64,000 nt of DNA from Urophycis tenuis (Eukaryota; Chordata; Actinopteri; Gadiformes; Phycidae), in assembly GCA_036785325.1 (NCBI GenBank), contig JAXIVH010000073.1, positions 1,015,864-1,079,863 of the forward strand. The letters are read 5' to 3'. A program made the position numbers and the translations under genes. Positions 1 through 58,174 of the stretch are shown here, in pieces. The notes beneath the pieces are model-generated. The model was given only the letters and a program-made list of their open reading frames with translations. It was not told the DNA's origin and ran no database searches. The stretch's first letter is position 1. Each line of letters begins with the position of its first letter.

Positions 1-367
1 CAAATTCATTAATAGAATTAATCTGGAGTTCCCGATCAGTATGAGGGATGCTAGAAATACCAAAAAACGAAGCAATTACATGGTCTAAATCTAAATCTCA
101 ATCTCTCAAGATTTGAATGGGCTCTTTTTTTGTGTGAAAAAAATCTGCAATTGTTTCCACCAATGTACACATATGCAAAGTTATATACAGTTTATGTGAG
201 TTACCCACACTGCTTTCAACTGTTCTAGAGCTACTTAGATACACTATTAAACACAAGTCTTTTGTTGTTGCTTTGATTGAGCACCCCCCTAGGGGTGCTA
301 ATAACATAGGATGTTACTTGTATTGTAACTGTAACTGAAAGTTTTTCTCTGTCTTTGTGTCCCACAG

Positions 368-45441
<45,074 letters not shown>

Positions 45442-46450
45442 AGCCCAATGGCTGTGTGTCAGGATGGATCAGCGTCAGAAGCCTGTGAGCTGGTACACAT
45501 GAGACAGATGTCTAACAGAGGAACTAATCATTAATCATGATTACTGTTAAAATTACCATTATTGACGATGATGATATTTTTAAATAGAGATTAGTAATAT
45601 AAAGAAATGTTTAACTTTAAAGTGCTTTAGGTAAGTTTTAAGGGCATCCATTATTAGTGAGTCAAATGCTCTGTGAAATATCTGTCCGGTTGACTGCACC
45701 TGCTTCCTCCAGCTCATTTCAGACCAATGTGGACAGCTGCCCCCTGATTGGCTTTGGGAACACATCATGCCTGTCAAACACATTTTTGCACACGGCATAA
45801 TCATAACTTCACTGGTCGACTGTGTGCCTACCTTTGTACAATACAATTAACATTTAGACTGCTTCTGGCTCATTTCAGGCCAATCAGGACATGATTGACT
45901 TACCTGTCAATCACATTCACACACGCACACGGCTCCACCTCCCTGCTCCATGGTGCATGAATACAGATATTGTGGATGGGAACAGGGAGGGGTGGAGCAG
46001 GGGGAGGTTTGTGGGGTTGCTCATTCTTCTTACTCTCTTCTGCTCGCTCTCTAAAGCTCTCAGCTCTTAACAGTTTTTATCTTTGAGTTGAAAATGTTCA
46101 GTTAGATTGTTCTAATTTTGTGTTATGTGACAATGATAATGCCTTGACACGAGTGAATAGCTTTACACCACATCAGTGTCACAATCTATACTTTTATTAC
46201 TCAATAACAAACTGAAATGTAATGGTTATTTTTCTGGTAAAATGGTATTGTATTGAATCTATTGGACAAATAATATATTTCAATGTTTAAGTGTAAACCT
46301 ACTGTGTCTTTGGCACAGCACTGCCAAGCCATAATGTCAATGTGCTATACATAAATGCTTTCCTCCTAATGCACAACATTACAAAATTAAAGTCAAATGT
46401 TTTCAAGAAAGGTTGTTTCACAAAATAAATGCACATGGTTTTACTGATAA
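45442..46450 (+). other. plekha7: plekha7 3' untranslated region (putative)
   Basis: No open frame follows the stop. AATAAA at 46424-46429 is followed within about 40 nt by a GT/T-rich stretch, a reasonable cleavage context. The end is inferred from these motifs. Confidence 0.5.
46424..46429 (+). terminator. candidate polyadenylation signal of plekha7
   Basis: Canonical AATAAA, roughly 985 nt downstream of the stop, with a GT-rich downstream element. No clearer canonical hexamer was seen earlier in the 3' region. Confidence 0.45.
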
Positions 46451-46894
46451 TTTTGTACATTGTGTTGATTTCAGTTGTCTGCAATAATTAATGGTTGTTG
46501 GCACATGCTGTAATCAAGTCTTTTGAAGTAGAAAAAGTGACTTTTTCAGTACAGTGTACTCTGTTCCACCGTACTGGAACACACCTAAAGTCTCATACAT
46601 TATAGTTATCCTTTTTATCCGCTTAGAAAATTGCCATTTTCATTTTGTGTAACCATACTTGGGTCGTGTAACTACTCATGTAACCGTATTTAAATAGGGA
46701 AAACGTGGAAGTGCTTGGTCACTCTAACTTCACCCCCGTTTGGATCCTAAGGAATATACTGGGCTAAGCTACATGCTATCCAAGTAGCGCTGCGCGCCAG
46801 AGCGATCGGGTGCACGCACGAAAGTGAGAGCGGTATGTATAAACTCATCTAAGATCAGGGAAGAACGTAGTTCAGTACGGACAAACGGTGGCAT

Positions 46895-47335
46895 TTTCCA
46901 TTAATCCATAGGGGTTAATATGACATTGGTCCGCCCTTTGCTGCTATAACAGCTTCACCTCTTCTGGGAAGGCTTTCCACAAGGTTTAGGAGTGTGTTTA
47001 TGGGAATTTTTTACCATTTTTCCAGAAATGCATTTGTGAGGTCACACACTGATGTTGGCCGAGAAGGCCCTGCTCTCAGTCTCCACTCTAATTCATCCCA
47101 AAGGTGTTGGGTTGGGTTGAGGTCAGGACTCTGTGCAGGCCAGTCAAGTTCATCCACACCAAACTCTCATCCATGTCTTTATTATGGACCTTGCTTTGTG
47201 CACTGGTGCACAGTCATGTTGGAACAGGAAGGGGCCATCCCCAAACTTCCCACAAAGTGGGGAGCATGGAATTGTCCAAAATCTCCTGGTATCTTGAAGC
47301 ATTCAGGAGTTCCAGGCGTTTGTTGCTTGTCGACA
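46895..47335. mobile_element. truncated dispersed teleost repeat
   Basis: The text TGACATTGGTCCGCCCTTTG, CTTTCCACAAGGTTTAGGAG and GGAACAGGAAGGGGCCATCC matches an interspersed repeat I recognise from many bony fishes, probably DNA-transposon-derived. Termini are not clear. It lies in the gap between the two convergent genes. Confidence 0.6.
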
Positions 47336-47812
47336 AGTAACTATTACGATATACATAAAAAATCTAAATGAACTTGTGTTCGCACAGCCAAGATGGCAGG
47401 TTTGTGAGCACATGGAAGCAGCAGGTTGGTCTGGCGAGGTGTGGGTGGGCTACTTACCCCAACTAGCCAAACCTTTCACCCCAAAACACTGCAGGTAATG
47501 ATAGCATCTCACCGGGACTCATTCAATGAGCCCACACATCGCAGTGACTACATTTTACTCTATTAAAGTGTTTGACAGCAGTTCTACAGCCCACACAAAC
47601 ATAGCAATATTAAATATGGTTGTTGAGTGCTTCCTCACATCATTGCTCAGTTTGTGGTTTCAGGCATTTCAGCTAGCACCATGGCAAACCTAACCTAAGT
47701 ACAGCATCATTTGGACAAAACAGCATGCAAGTCTAGACTGAATAACGCTATGCTAAACAATTATCTATTTAGTAATTGATTTGATCATCACAGCAAATGG
47801 CTGGTACCTCAA

Positions 47813-47818
47813 TTTATT
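47813..47818 (-). terminator. candidate polyadenylation signal of the small acidic protein gene
   Basis: TTTATT on the plus strand reads AATAAA on the minus strand, about 300 nt past the TAA stop. It implies convergent transcription with plekha7, leaving about 1.4 kb between the two 3' ends. Confidence 0.35.
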
Positions 47819-48120
47819 GATTTGTCTCCAGGTTCTATACTTACAACCATATCACTCATGTTCAGTACCTATTATATACTCCACCAATTACAAAACAAAC
47901 AAACATTGAAATGATCTTATACTTGGCAGTTGTCTCTTCTGACATGGTAACACACTAGTTGACCAGTGGAGAAGAGTGGGCCAACATTAAACGACAGATG
48001 AATGTGTTGTTTTCCCAGAACCATGTGCTTCATAGGCTTTTGGTTTTTAATAGCTTTGAAACTAGTAACAGTAATCAAAGAAGATGTTATTGTACAAAAA
48101 GTCTCCCTGGCCGCCCAGTC

Positions 48121-48342
48121 TTATGTGGACTTGACGAAGGCCATTTTGTAGCTCTGCTTCTTGTCATCCTCTTCCTCCTGCTGCTGTTCTGTGGGGGACT
48201 GTGGTGGGTCTGAGGTGGGGCCCTCGGGGAGGGAGGCCTTCTCCTGAGGCTCTGTTGGCCCCTCTGTGGCGCCACCTGCAGGGGTCCTGGGCTCGTCTGC
48301 TTTGGTCTGATTCTCTGCTGCCTCAGATGGGAACAACTCCAC
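48121..48342 (-). CDS. c11orf58: small acidic protein gene, last coding exon
   Basis: The acceptor is a CAG on the minus strand (48343-48345). The exon encodes VELFPSEAAENQTKADEPR, a Pro/Glu/Thr-rich segment, an EQQQEEEDDKKQSY acidic/basic run and ends KMAFVKST before TAA (48121-48123). The SYKM(M/A)FVKS terminus is the signature of the SMAP/C11orf58 family. The Asp-rich tract of mammals is largely replaced by Pro/Thr/Glu-rich sequence. Molecular function of the family is not well defined. Confidence 0.93.
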   Translation of the reverse strand: MELFPSEAAENQTKADEPRTPAGGATEGPTEPQEKASLPEGPTSDPPQSPTEQQQEEEDDKKQSYKMAFVKST

Positions 48343-48589
48343 CTGCCGGGTGACAGATCACAGATTTAGGGATCTTGAATCCACTAGTGTTCTGATGAGT
48401 ACATATATTAAGCTATAGTAACTAATTATAGTTGTTGTAGTTCATTATAGTTATATATAGTTGCTGTTCATGAACTGCACAAGTCTGCTCAAACCCAAAA
48501 CAAACAAAAAAAATGTTTTGCTTGATTTTGAAACTGAACATGTGTGAGTGTGTGATCTATCCACAACAATGTTACGGTGAAACGGCCAC

Positions 48590-48690
48590 TATAACATTTA
48601 CATTTATATTTAGGGCATTTAACAGGCTTTTATAGTACTTTTGTATGTCACTTTGAATAAAAGCGACATACAAAAGTACAATAAATGCCA
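48590..48690. mobile_element. SINE-tail-like fragment with internal hairpin
   Basis: ACATTTATATTTAGGGCATT and AATAAAAGCGAC recall the fish SINE tail in reverse. TACTTTTGTATGTC and GACATACAAAAGTA form a 14-bp perfect inverted repeat around it. It lies in an intron of the small acidic protein gene. Confidence 0.5.
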
Positions 48691-48921
48691 TGGCCATGAA
48701 TAGACTGTCTGCCTGCATCACGGTCAATACAAAATCCACTTCAGGCATGAGGAGGAGCAAAGATACAAAATGGCTTTTATCAGCATGTTTTATAAATGTA
48801 ATGACAAACCAAGCAGCATTATACTGGGAATACAAGCATACTAGGCCTATTAGATAGATAACTAATCATTATATTCATTCTATTTATAGAATGATCTATA
48901 AAACAAACTGACAGGACTCAC

Positions 48922-49031
48922 CTCGCTGAAACCCAGCCCACAGTGTCTCCGGTTGCGACCAGACAGTTTTCCATCCATGCCCTGCTGGTACTGCACCTCC
49001 AGCTCACCACTGATCTTCTGGTCCTCCTTCC
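48922..49031 (-). CDS. c11orf58: small acidic protein gene, coding exon
   Basis: Minus-strand acceptor CCTGCAG, donor GTGAGT. It encodes KEDQKISGELEVQYQQGMDG and KLSGRNRRHCGLGFSE; the RRHCGLGFSE core is diagnostic of the family. 110 nt; two bases complete the Gly codon begun in the previous exon, exit phase 0. Confidence 0.96.
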
Positions 49032-49297
49032 CTGCAGGAAGGACACCAGGCAGCCAGACTCACGGTCCAGGACAGGCCAACATGTGAGTTTGAAGAGTCA
49101 CCGACACTAGAACCAAACCCTTGAATAATGAAGGCCACTGAAGAGCTTGTATCAAGTGACAGCACCGCGGCACAATAGCAGCCATTCAGACAGACCACTT
49201 CCATCAGCAGTATCAACCTCACACTTACTGAGACTGGACTTCAGAGGTAACGCATATCACATCGTACTTAAGGAAAGCGGGACTTAAGGCAGACATA

Positions 49298-49921
49298 CAG
49301 TGCAGGCCAAAAGTTTGGACAGACCAGTTAATTTTTGCATTGAACTCCATTATAATCAACTTCATGAAATAATGATCCTGAATGCTCGATGATCATTAAG
49401 AGTGCACAGAAATCAGTCAAGATATGCTCAACAACTATGGGAACATTTTAGTGTTCAGGGAAAACCATTTCCAATTTCTAATTAAAAAGTGATTGAGAGA
49501 ATCCCAAGTGTGCAAAATTCTGTGTGAACACAATAAAAGTTGGCAGTTTTAAAGAGCCTAAAATATAAACCGCAATGCTTTTTTTTACTCTTTCATGGTT
49601 TAGCACACACAGGTAAATGTGATCATAATACAATGCTTTGTTTTAGAAAATGTTTACATTTTTAGAATTTTTAAAGAATTTAACTTCTGTAATGATGGCT
49701 GCATATTGCACACTTGGTATTCATTCTCTAAAATCACCTTGAATTAGACAATCAAAGCCAACAACTCTCAAATCCATCCCATATGTGTTCAGCACATCTT
49801 GACTTATTTTTTTACACTAATAATGACTGTAGAGCATTCTAGGTGATTATTTCATGAAGCTGATTATAATGGAGTTCAATGCAGAAATGAACTGGTGTGT
49901 CCAAACTTTTGGCCTGTACTG
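49298..49921. mobile_element. Tc1/mariner-type MITE
   Basis: 624 bp flanked by TA. Inverted ends CAGTGCAGGCCAAAAGTTTG and CAAACTTTTGGCCTGTACTG continue for about 80 bp with few mismatches. No transposase frame. It is in the intron between small acidic protein gene exons at 49031 and 50442. Confidence 0.9.
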
Positions 49922-50001
49922 TATATTACAAACTGAGTTTTTAATTTATTGGATGCCTTTATCTAAAGCCACTTGCTGTGAACTTCAATATACTGTATAT
50001 A

Positions 50002-50244
50002 CACAGGTGCATCTCAATGAATAAGAATATCATCAAAAAGTTCATTTATTTTAGTAATGCAATTCAAAAAGTGAATATATAGATGCATTTGTAAGTAAGC
50101 CACCATCAAAATTAAAAGAAATAAGCGCTTGAGATATATCACTTTGTGTATAATAAATCTATATAGGAGCTTCACTTTTTGAATTTAATTACTGAAATAA
50201 ATTAACTTTTCAATGATATTCTAATTCATTGAAATGCACCTTCC
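50002..50244. mobile_element. palindromic Tc1-type MITE
   Basis: About 243 bp. The left arm AGGTGCATCTCAATGAATAA through CAAAAAGTGAA is mirrored on the right with about ten differences. TA dinucleotides abut both ends. A familiar fish MITE sequence, no coding. Confidence 0.85.
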
Positions 50245-50390
50245 TATATCTTGAAGCTACTCAACACGTAATTACTGCCTATCCATGTCTTTAATGAGCA
50301 GGGAGGGGTAAGGACATGTTACTCAAGCACCCCTCAGGTAAAATGATGGACATGACACAACCTTTCAGATGGACAACATCCTAACCACTG

Positions 50391-50416
50391 ACCCCCCCCC
50401 CCCCCCCCCCCCCCCC
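50391..50416. repeat. poly-C tract
   Basis: About 24-26 C in a row. On the minus strand this is poly-G about 25 nt after the donor of the exon at 50442-50502. Length in the assembly may be unreliable. Confidence 0.9.
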
Positions 50417-50441
50417 GTACAGACAGCCGTGTAGTTCTCAC

Positions 50442-50502
50442 CACTGCGGAAGTGAGACGTGGACTTGTGGTCTCCGATGACGAGTCGCCCGGTGTGCTCT
50501 TT
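50442..50502 (-). CDS. c11orf58: small acidic protein gene, coding exon
   Basis: 61 nt between a CCTGCCAG acceptor and a GTGAGA donor. It encodes KEHTGRLVIGDHKSTSHFRS, essentially identical to the mammalian protein. The downstream intron begins with a poly-C/poly-G tract about 25 nt past the donor (50391-50416 on the plus strand). Confidence 0.97.
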
Positions 50503-50923
50503 CTGGCAGGACAGACAACTTCAGACATTGTACAGCAGGCTGTCAACCTGCCCTATATGTACCTTGCAGGTGGTGAGTGGTTTACAATAATAGAATAATT
50601 GATCATTTTAAATAAATATTATAAAAATCATTCAGTAAATATAGTATGGTATGTTTTCTATTCATTTGTTTGCTAAATAAACACACTGTGACCATAAGCA
50701 GCTTACTGTTTCCCACTGGTCACAGCCTTCTTACAGGAGTAATTGTGAATAAACCAAGAGCTGGAGCTCTTTGCTGCGTATCTATAATGTGTTTACTGTG
50801 CATAGAGGGTAGTCTGCCAAAGATCTCGATGGATTTAGTGGTACAGCTACGGTCAAAGGTTGGGGACCACTGTTTAACAGTATAGGAGGCTGTAGAGGCT
50901 TTAGTCAGGACAGGCCAACACAC

Positions 50924-51007
50924 CTTGCTGGCACCCATCAACCGCAGAAACTTCTGCTTCCTTTCATCGCTCCCCAAATCCACTGCCCCCCACTGGGTGG
51001 AACCATC
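50924..51007 (-). CDS. c11orf58: small acidic protein gene, coding exon
   Basis: 84 nt, phase 0-0, acceptor TTTTCGCAG, donor GTGTGT. It encodes DGSTQWGAVDLGSDERKQKF and LRLMGASK, matching the family block DLG.(D/E)ERKQKFLRLMGA.K. The upstream exon carrying the initiator and the HPHGVKR-type N terminus was not found between here and 52.3 kb. Confidence 0.96.
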
Positions 51008-51576
51008 CTGCGAAAACCAAGTGATGGATAGAGGCCTGTTGATCATCCCTTAAAAAAACATTTTGAATAAATAACATTTCTTGCAAGTAGATTGAATAGA
51101 AGACTTGTTATTCAAGATGATGGTACAGTCGTCTTGAAAAACAACGACGGTACAATGACAGGACAGTTGAATGCAATGAAACCTGCCAATCTTGATGCCA
51201 TGTATCAAAGCCTAACATTATATACTATATGTATAGACGTACAACATCTCACATTTTAACTCGATTAAATACATCATATTGTGATAACTTTTATTGTATA
51301 CATTTTAAAACCATCTGGATTGCAGCTTGAACCAATATTGGGGACGTTTCCATTGTGAGATGTTAAACACTCCGATATATCTAAGGTTCACCCAGCTTTA
51401 ATACAACCACAATATATTGTAATGCTTTGACTAAAAGTCAAGTTGTATAGAAAACACACACACACATATATACACATATGTGGCTCAAACCCTAAACAGC
51501 TGAGATAGTACAAAAGTCTACTGCTGCAATCCACGCTAAATGTGCCCCCTTCACCAAACAGTTCAGCATTACTCAC

Positions 51577-51790
51577 GACGAGTCACATACAAACATGATG
51601 GACGTTCAACCCACATTGCTTGGAGAGACAGGTCGTTTTGTACCATGTCGGCCCTCTGGAGAAGTCATTTTATATAAACAATTTATTTGAATATGACTAT
51701 GGACTATGACAATCTCATGTAAAAACAGCACAACTAACTGCATTTGTCAACAGCCTCCTGCATCGTCACTTCCGCGTGGCTGTGTGTGTT
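51577..51790 (-). promoter_or_regulatory. candidate promoter and 5' exon of the small acidic protein gene
   Basis: On the minus strand GCGGAAGTGACG (about 51768-51779) is a good ETS-type housekeeping promoter motif. About 200 nt further a consensus donor GTGAGT follows position 51577. An untranslated first exon could lie between. No reading frame joins the next exon in phase 0 with an ATG, so this is only a candidate. Confidence 0.25.
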
Positions 51791-52849
51791 TTATGTGAAG
51801 GTCTCTACTCTACTGCCCTCTACTGGTCATCACATGACCACAGACATTAGTGACGTCACAATGCCTATTAGAAAGAGGCAAGCCTAGTTTTAATGAAGTC
51901 TAGGCACACGTTAGTTAGAAACGGCACACGTTATATAGAAACGCCCTCCCTAATAGATAACTCTGAAATAAGAAATTTAACTACGAATACTTAGTAAATA
52001 ATCATGGTAAAAATATAAAATGTATATGATATAAAATCAAGTTGCTACTAAAGAGCATATGCTTACACCTGACAACACGAATCTTCTTTTGCATCTCTTA
52101 TTTTTTTCACCCTTATGATACGGATAAGGCGTGCGGCAATCCTCGGTAAACGTCTGCTTGAGTTCAAACGCCAAAAGATGGCGTCAGAGTGTAACGGAGG
52201 GATGTGATGCGTTCAGAAAAGATTCAGCAGTGACAAGCAATTCCGATTGCCGTTGATCTGAAGTTGAATTATAGTTGATCGAACAACAATGAAACAGCAA
52301 AATATGTATTGTTAACGTTGTGTGATACTAGATATATTTATTAAAACAATGCACGCATATGCCCTAACGCAAACTTCAATTTCGTCTGACATTGAACTCA
52401 AGGTCTTGTTCCATTTATTCATGTGCAATAAAGAAAGGTAAGCCTAAGCGTAGTGGTTATTTATATTGCATGCTTTTCGACTTGAGTTAGGTCCTACAGG
52501 CCTATTGTATTTCATGAAAACACAACGGTTATAGTGTTGACTTAACTACTTGTTGAAGTCATACGAATCGGCCTGAAGACAACAAACTAAAACACTGTGA
52601 GGGCCATTTATTGCACGAATTCGGCGAAAAACGATTTTACTTTTCAGTTTCCTTCTGTAGGCCTATACAACTCCCGTACGCGATACGCCTTCATGCTTTC
52701 TACTTTAAAAAGACAATTCCATAGAGAAATGCTTCAACAGAAAATGCGTCAACCATAACAAGCTCCCCCCCCCCCCCCCCCCCCCCCCGCACACAATTAT
52801 TCACTTAAGTGAATAAAAGTGAATAAAAGTGAAGGTCGCTGCTATCCTA
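51791..52849. other. intergenic region upstream of the small acidic protein gene
   Basis: AT-rich, with an AAGATGGCGTC (YY1-like) motif near 52177-52187 on the plus strand and a poly-C run at 52765-52788. No coding block was recognised; the missing first exon of the minus-strand gene should lie here or in 51008-51576. Confidence 0.45.
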
Positions 52850-53382
52850 CCGGACGCATTTAAACGCGAGCGCGAGAGAAGGCTGGCTGTGTGACAGAGG
52901 AGTGAGAGAGTGAGTGGTCGTGGAGAAGAAGAGTGAGTGGTCGTGGAGAAGCAGAGTGAGTGACAGTGTGCTCTGTCTCTCCTGGCTCCATTCGGGGAGG
53001 GGTTATCCTGCCTCTGTGTCTTTGGCCCTCACTGCCCCGCACTGTGCCTTCACCACACATCCCGTCGGACGCTCGTGTGTGTCAGTAACGTCTCTCTCTC
53101 CCGTGTGTGTCAGTAACGTCTCTCTCTCCCGACGTGTTGTTCAACTTGATCAGCGCGTCCAGCGCGAGCTTCGTCCGCGTGCTTCACCGCTGACTGAAGT
53201 TCCAAAGTTCCTGCCGACGGCTCGCGCTGCGGCGGCGATGACTTCACGCGCGGGATTGGAACCTTTCTGAAGTGACTTTCTTCTTATTGAACGGCAGCTG
53301 AGCGCTCCAAACGGTCCTGTAATTACACTACACATCGGTGTCATTCGTAAACAGCGACGAGGGAGCCGAATGAGCACAGCAG
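52850..53382 (+). promoter_or_regulatory. GC/CpG-rich block with possible untranslated first exon (sox6 by synteny)
   Basis: The sequence becomes CpG-rich, with many GCG/CGC motifs and two short tandem duplications (GAGTGAGTGGTCGTGGAGAA near 52906-52953; a 28-bp unit with CAGTAACGTCTCTC at 53075-53131). It ends at a good donor, CACAGCAG then GTAAAAGT after 53382. No conserved coding frame is visible. Human gene order puts SOX6 next, in this orientation, with long non-coding 5' exons. Synteny is established; the exon itself is inferred. Confidence 0.35.
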
Positions 53383-54599
53383 GTAAAAGTTGGTTGTCGT
53401 TGTCGCGATGCGAACTTGTTTTGTTTTTATTTTGATGTGTGTGGGGGGACTTTGTCTGCGTACGTGCGTTCAACGCGATATGAGCGATATGAGCGATATG
53501 TCACAGCTCCCGACTGGTCCCATGCATCGCCCTGGACCGGTTTACATCTAAACTGAGGCAAATCGTTGACCTTTTAAAAAACAATAACTTTTTGTGTTTC
53601 CATCCAACCACAAACAAGATTTGGTGTTCTCCATAACTTTGTAAAACGTAGGCCTAGGCTAGAGACATTCTATCACGTTCTCTGTTTTTCTGCAGCGATT
53701 TAAAGAAAACATTTGTCGTAACATGCAATGGCAATGACGCTGGTCAGATTGAAAGACTTAAACCTATTGCTCACTTCTGCCACTTCTTAGGATTTGTATT
53801 TGAAACAGTGATGTCGCTTACAGCTAAAGATCAATTAGATAAGCCTACAAAAGCATTAGTGACATTGTGTTGCACGCATTGTCCTAAATATGGGGAATGG
53901 CCTTTTTTGTAAAGCAGAAGTCTGCTGGCCACCCGGCAGCACGGTGGAGCGTGCTGCCCAAGTTCACTTTCTTGAGGTCAATACAAAATACCCTACAAGT
54001 ATTCATGAGTCATACATTTAAATAGAGCCAATCATTAAGTAGACTCATATGAGACTACAGGACGAAAAAAAAGAAAGGAGGAATGAAAATGAAAAACACT
54101 TATACAAAGAGTTCGTTTTTATCTGATTATATTCTTGTTTTGATGACACCTTTAATCGTATCAATGTAGTTTATGTTATTCAAAGTCGACATTCCAGTAT
54201 TTGTTAAAGGGCGATTTGTTTATAGCCCAAATGTTATTCAGCCTATTTTCCTAGAACATGAACTCATGTACAGACTTGGTGCGACAATGCCTATAGTAGG
54301 CCTAGTGGAAACAAAAATGTGCTAATTGATTTTGTTATTAGGCGTTTAAAATGAAGTAAGCTTTGTCATAATATATTGATATAATGACGTTGGAAGTATC
54401 ACTTTAATCCTCCCAATGTTTAATCAAGCCATCTACTCCACACGTTATTTGGCAGTAGCACATGCCACTAAGAAGCATCCGTGCCTGGGGGCTCCGGGGG
54501 TCTCGTGATGATGTCAGTAATAATGTGGAAGGGTACCGGAGGACAACACGCACACTCGCACCGTGGCCTCTCTGGCAAAGGCTGATAGATATTCAACTC
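53383..54599. other. putative intron or intergenic, nothing recognised
   Basis: AT-rich unique-looking sequence with no repeats of note and no conserved coding frame. Confidence 0.5.
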
Positions 54600-54745
54600 T
54601 GGGTGTTGTCAAAACGAACGCACACTGCCCCTGAGATAAGGTCCGCGCGCAGCGCTGAGGGGGCGCTGATAAAGCGCGGCTGGAGAAAACATCCGCACGC
54701 GCGCATGACACGTGGTGAGACGAGCGCACGTGCCAGCGCGTGAAA
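54600..54745. promoter_or_regulatory. second CpG-rich island with CTCF-core-like and E-box motifs
   Basis: Dense CG dinucleotides, an AGGGGGCGCTG stretch at about 54657-54667 resembling the CTCF core, and two CACGTG-type E-boxes near 54708 and 54727. It could be an alternative promoter or regulatory element of the downstream gene. No coding evidence. Confidence 0.3.
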
Positions 54746-54939
54746 TGTAAAAGGGAGCTTAGGCATAGCTGTGAAGAATCTCTCATAATGACTTTTGTCT
54801 ATTAAATAGAGCTTCACATGTGTTTTTTTACTTTATTGTATATCTCCTCTTATATGGCTATTTTGTTTTAAACTAGCCCATAGCTCCAATAGAATAAACT
54901 ATCACCTTCTCAACAACTTGTTAAATTGTTTGGACATAC

Positions 54940-55235
54940 TCGGAACAATTTATAGGCGAGAGCCTCCCCGAAGCGAGAGTGGCTGGTTTGAAAAACAATC
55001 CGCCGTCAGGACTCCGCGGGGGGCGGGGGGCTGCTGAAGTTGATCCGGCATTTTGTGTAGAGCAGGTGTTGGGGGGCTGAGGTTCCCTCATAAGGTAAAG
55101 TGGCATTAAGAGTGTCGTCGGTGCCCAAATGGCAGACTTATATATAGGCTGCTGCCAAATCAGCACATTGTCCCAGCAGCGTTCAGAGGGGAAAGGCTTC
55201 ATCTGCCTGCAGGCGCTCGCAGCGGACTGGATTCC
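54940..55235. promoter_or_regulatory. candidate promoter-like segment
   Basis: GC-rich stretch (GGGGGGCGGGGGGC near 55018) followed by a TATATATAGG box at about 55139 and non-repetitive sequence. It sits in an otherwise AT-rich, repeat-rich stretch. It could be an alternative first exon or an enhancer; there is no direct proof. Confidence 0.22.
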
Positions 55236-55412
55236 TGATCCAAGTTAACAAGTTGTACTTTTAATGGTGGATCATTTAGTAGACAAATGCAGTCCGCAGA
55301 AAAAAAAAAAACATTCGAAACTTTATTTTCAACGGTTCTGTGCAGTAATTCGGGGTACTTTAGGGAAGATGTTCCAAAATTTTTATTTTGAAAAAAGGCC
55401 TGCTTTGAAATA

Positions 55413-55413
<1 letters not shown>

Positions 55414-55499
<86 letters not shown>
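55414..55499. repeat. (GT)n-(GA)n compound microsatellite
   Basis: About 25 GT dinucleotides pass directly into about 18 GA dinucleotides. Arg/Glu and Cys/Val frames are artefacts. Confidence 0.97.
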
Positions 55500-55501
<2 letters not shown>

Positions 55502-55679
55502 GAGGAAGACGGCGCGTGTGTTCGCGCGAGCTCGCATTAATTGTGTTAGGAACAATAGATCTATATGGTTGGAAATTGCCGTCATCTGATAAAATGTGTT
55601 TGTTTTTCGTGTTTCATAATTGTATGAAACACGTTTTTTCATACAATTCTACGTTTTTTCTGTAATTCATTCACTCAAA

Positions 55680-56518
55680 TAATAAAGGGTCGACAACGGA
55701 GATATTTATATATCTATAAATAACTATATATTTTATGTATATATCTATATACATATTTAAGTATATATAGTCATATATATTTTATTTTTCAATTGACGTT
55801 TTGTAAACAGAACATTAGGCCTACATATCATTTTAATTTACGGATTTGGTATTAATTAGATGTAGGCTATTTTGTAATGCTTCGCTAATTGCATATAAAC
55901 ACAAAAAAACTATATATAATTTAATTCTGAAAATATTATGTAGGCCTATTGGCATTTTGTTTAAATTACTGTCGAGCAAGAGGCTGTGAAAAGCAAACAA
56001 GATTAGAAGTTAGAAGAGAATTGGATGATATGTTGTAATATTGGGGCCAGAGAGTCAACTAATGCATTGATTAATAACCCCTCGAGGGGAATCGAGTAAC
56101 ACAATTAAACACATTTAACCACACTCTTGTTTAATCAAAAGCTTATAAATCATGTCATTTTAAAAAGAATTCAGTTTGATAGACACTCGCCTGCATTAAG
56201 AGCATCGATGCGACTCCGTTTGAACATCGTAACCAATCCCAGGAAGCCCTAATGATTTGTTGTCCGGGTGCTTTGAAAAAGACACCAGCCTCTGAATTTT
56301 AACATGTGTTGTACAAACACAAATTAAACATTTAGCTCCAAGTATTTTCCCCCTGGTTCCTAAGTGCATATTAGCCGGTCTATACTTATCTCCGGCTTAA
56401 CGACACGCCCAAATTGCAGTCTCTGTGCAGAAAAAGAAAGGTTGAGGCCCCAGAGAATAGGGACTTAAGGCACGCTGGCAGATGCCTGTATGTTTCTCAA
56501 CCGCAATGCAACTGGAAA
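55680..56518. other. AT-rich non-coding region
   Basis: Includes a TATATA/ATCTATA-rich patch at 55700-55790. No gene or complete element was recognised. Confidence 0.55.
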
Positions 56519-56633
<115 letters not shown>

Positions 56634-56955
56634 GTGTCTTCTTGTGTGTGTGCACTACATGTATGTGTCCTATTTGCCTCTATCTTTATGATAAGTTGGA
56701 ATGCAATGCAAATTTACTCAAACGTGTGTTAATTGGACTGTTGTGATTAGGTGTAATGTGGTGTGTATGTATGTCGGACCTCCCTTGATTTCTGTGTCTA
56801 ATCATTGATTGTTTACTTGACTCAATGCAAGACTGTTTGACTGTGAGCCTAATGCGTAATATCATTTCCTACAAGTGTGTGTGTGTGTGTGTGGGGCCAG
56901 TCTGGTTGTTTATTGCGTATAAAAGTGACCCTGAACAACCCAACCCCCACCCCCT

Positions 56956-58090
<1,135 letters not shown>

Positions 58091-58091
58091 T

Positions 58092-58095
<4 letters not shown>

Positions 58096-58171
<76 letters not shown>
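58096..58171. repeat. (TA)n microsatellite
   Basis: About 38 TA dinucleotides, uninterrupted to an AATATG end. Confidence 0.97.

Positions 58172-58174
<3 letters not shown>

Noticed and set aside
53150..53473. Protein-coding frames in the CpG island
   Set aside because: They are Arg/Ala/Ser-rich frames expected from GC-rich DNA, with no recognisable homology to SOX6 or another protein.
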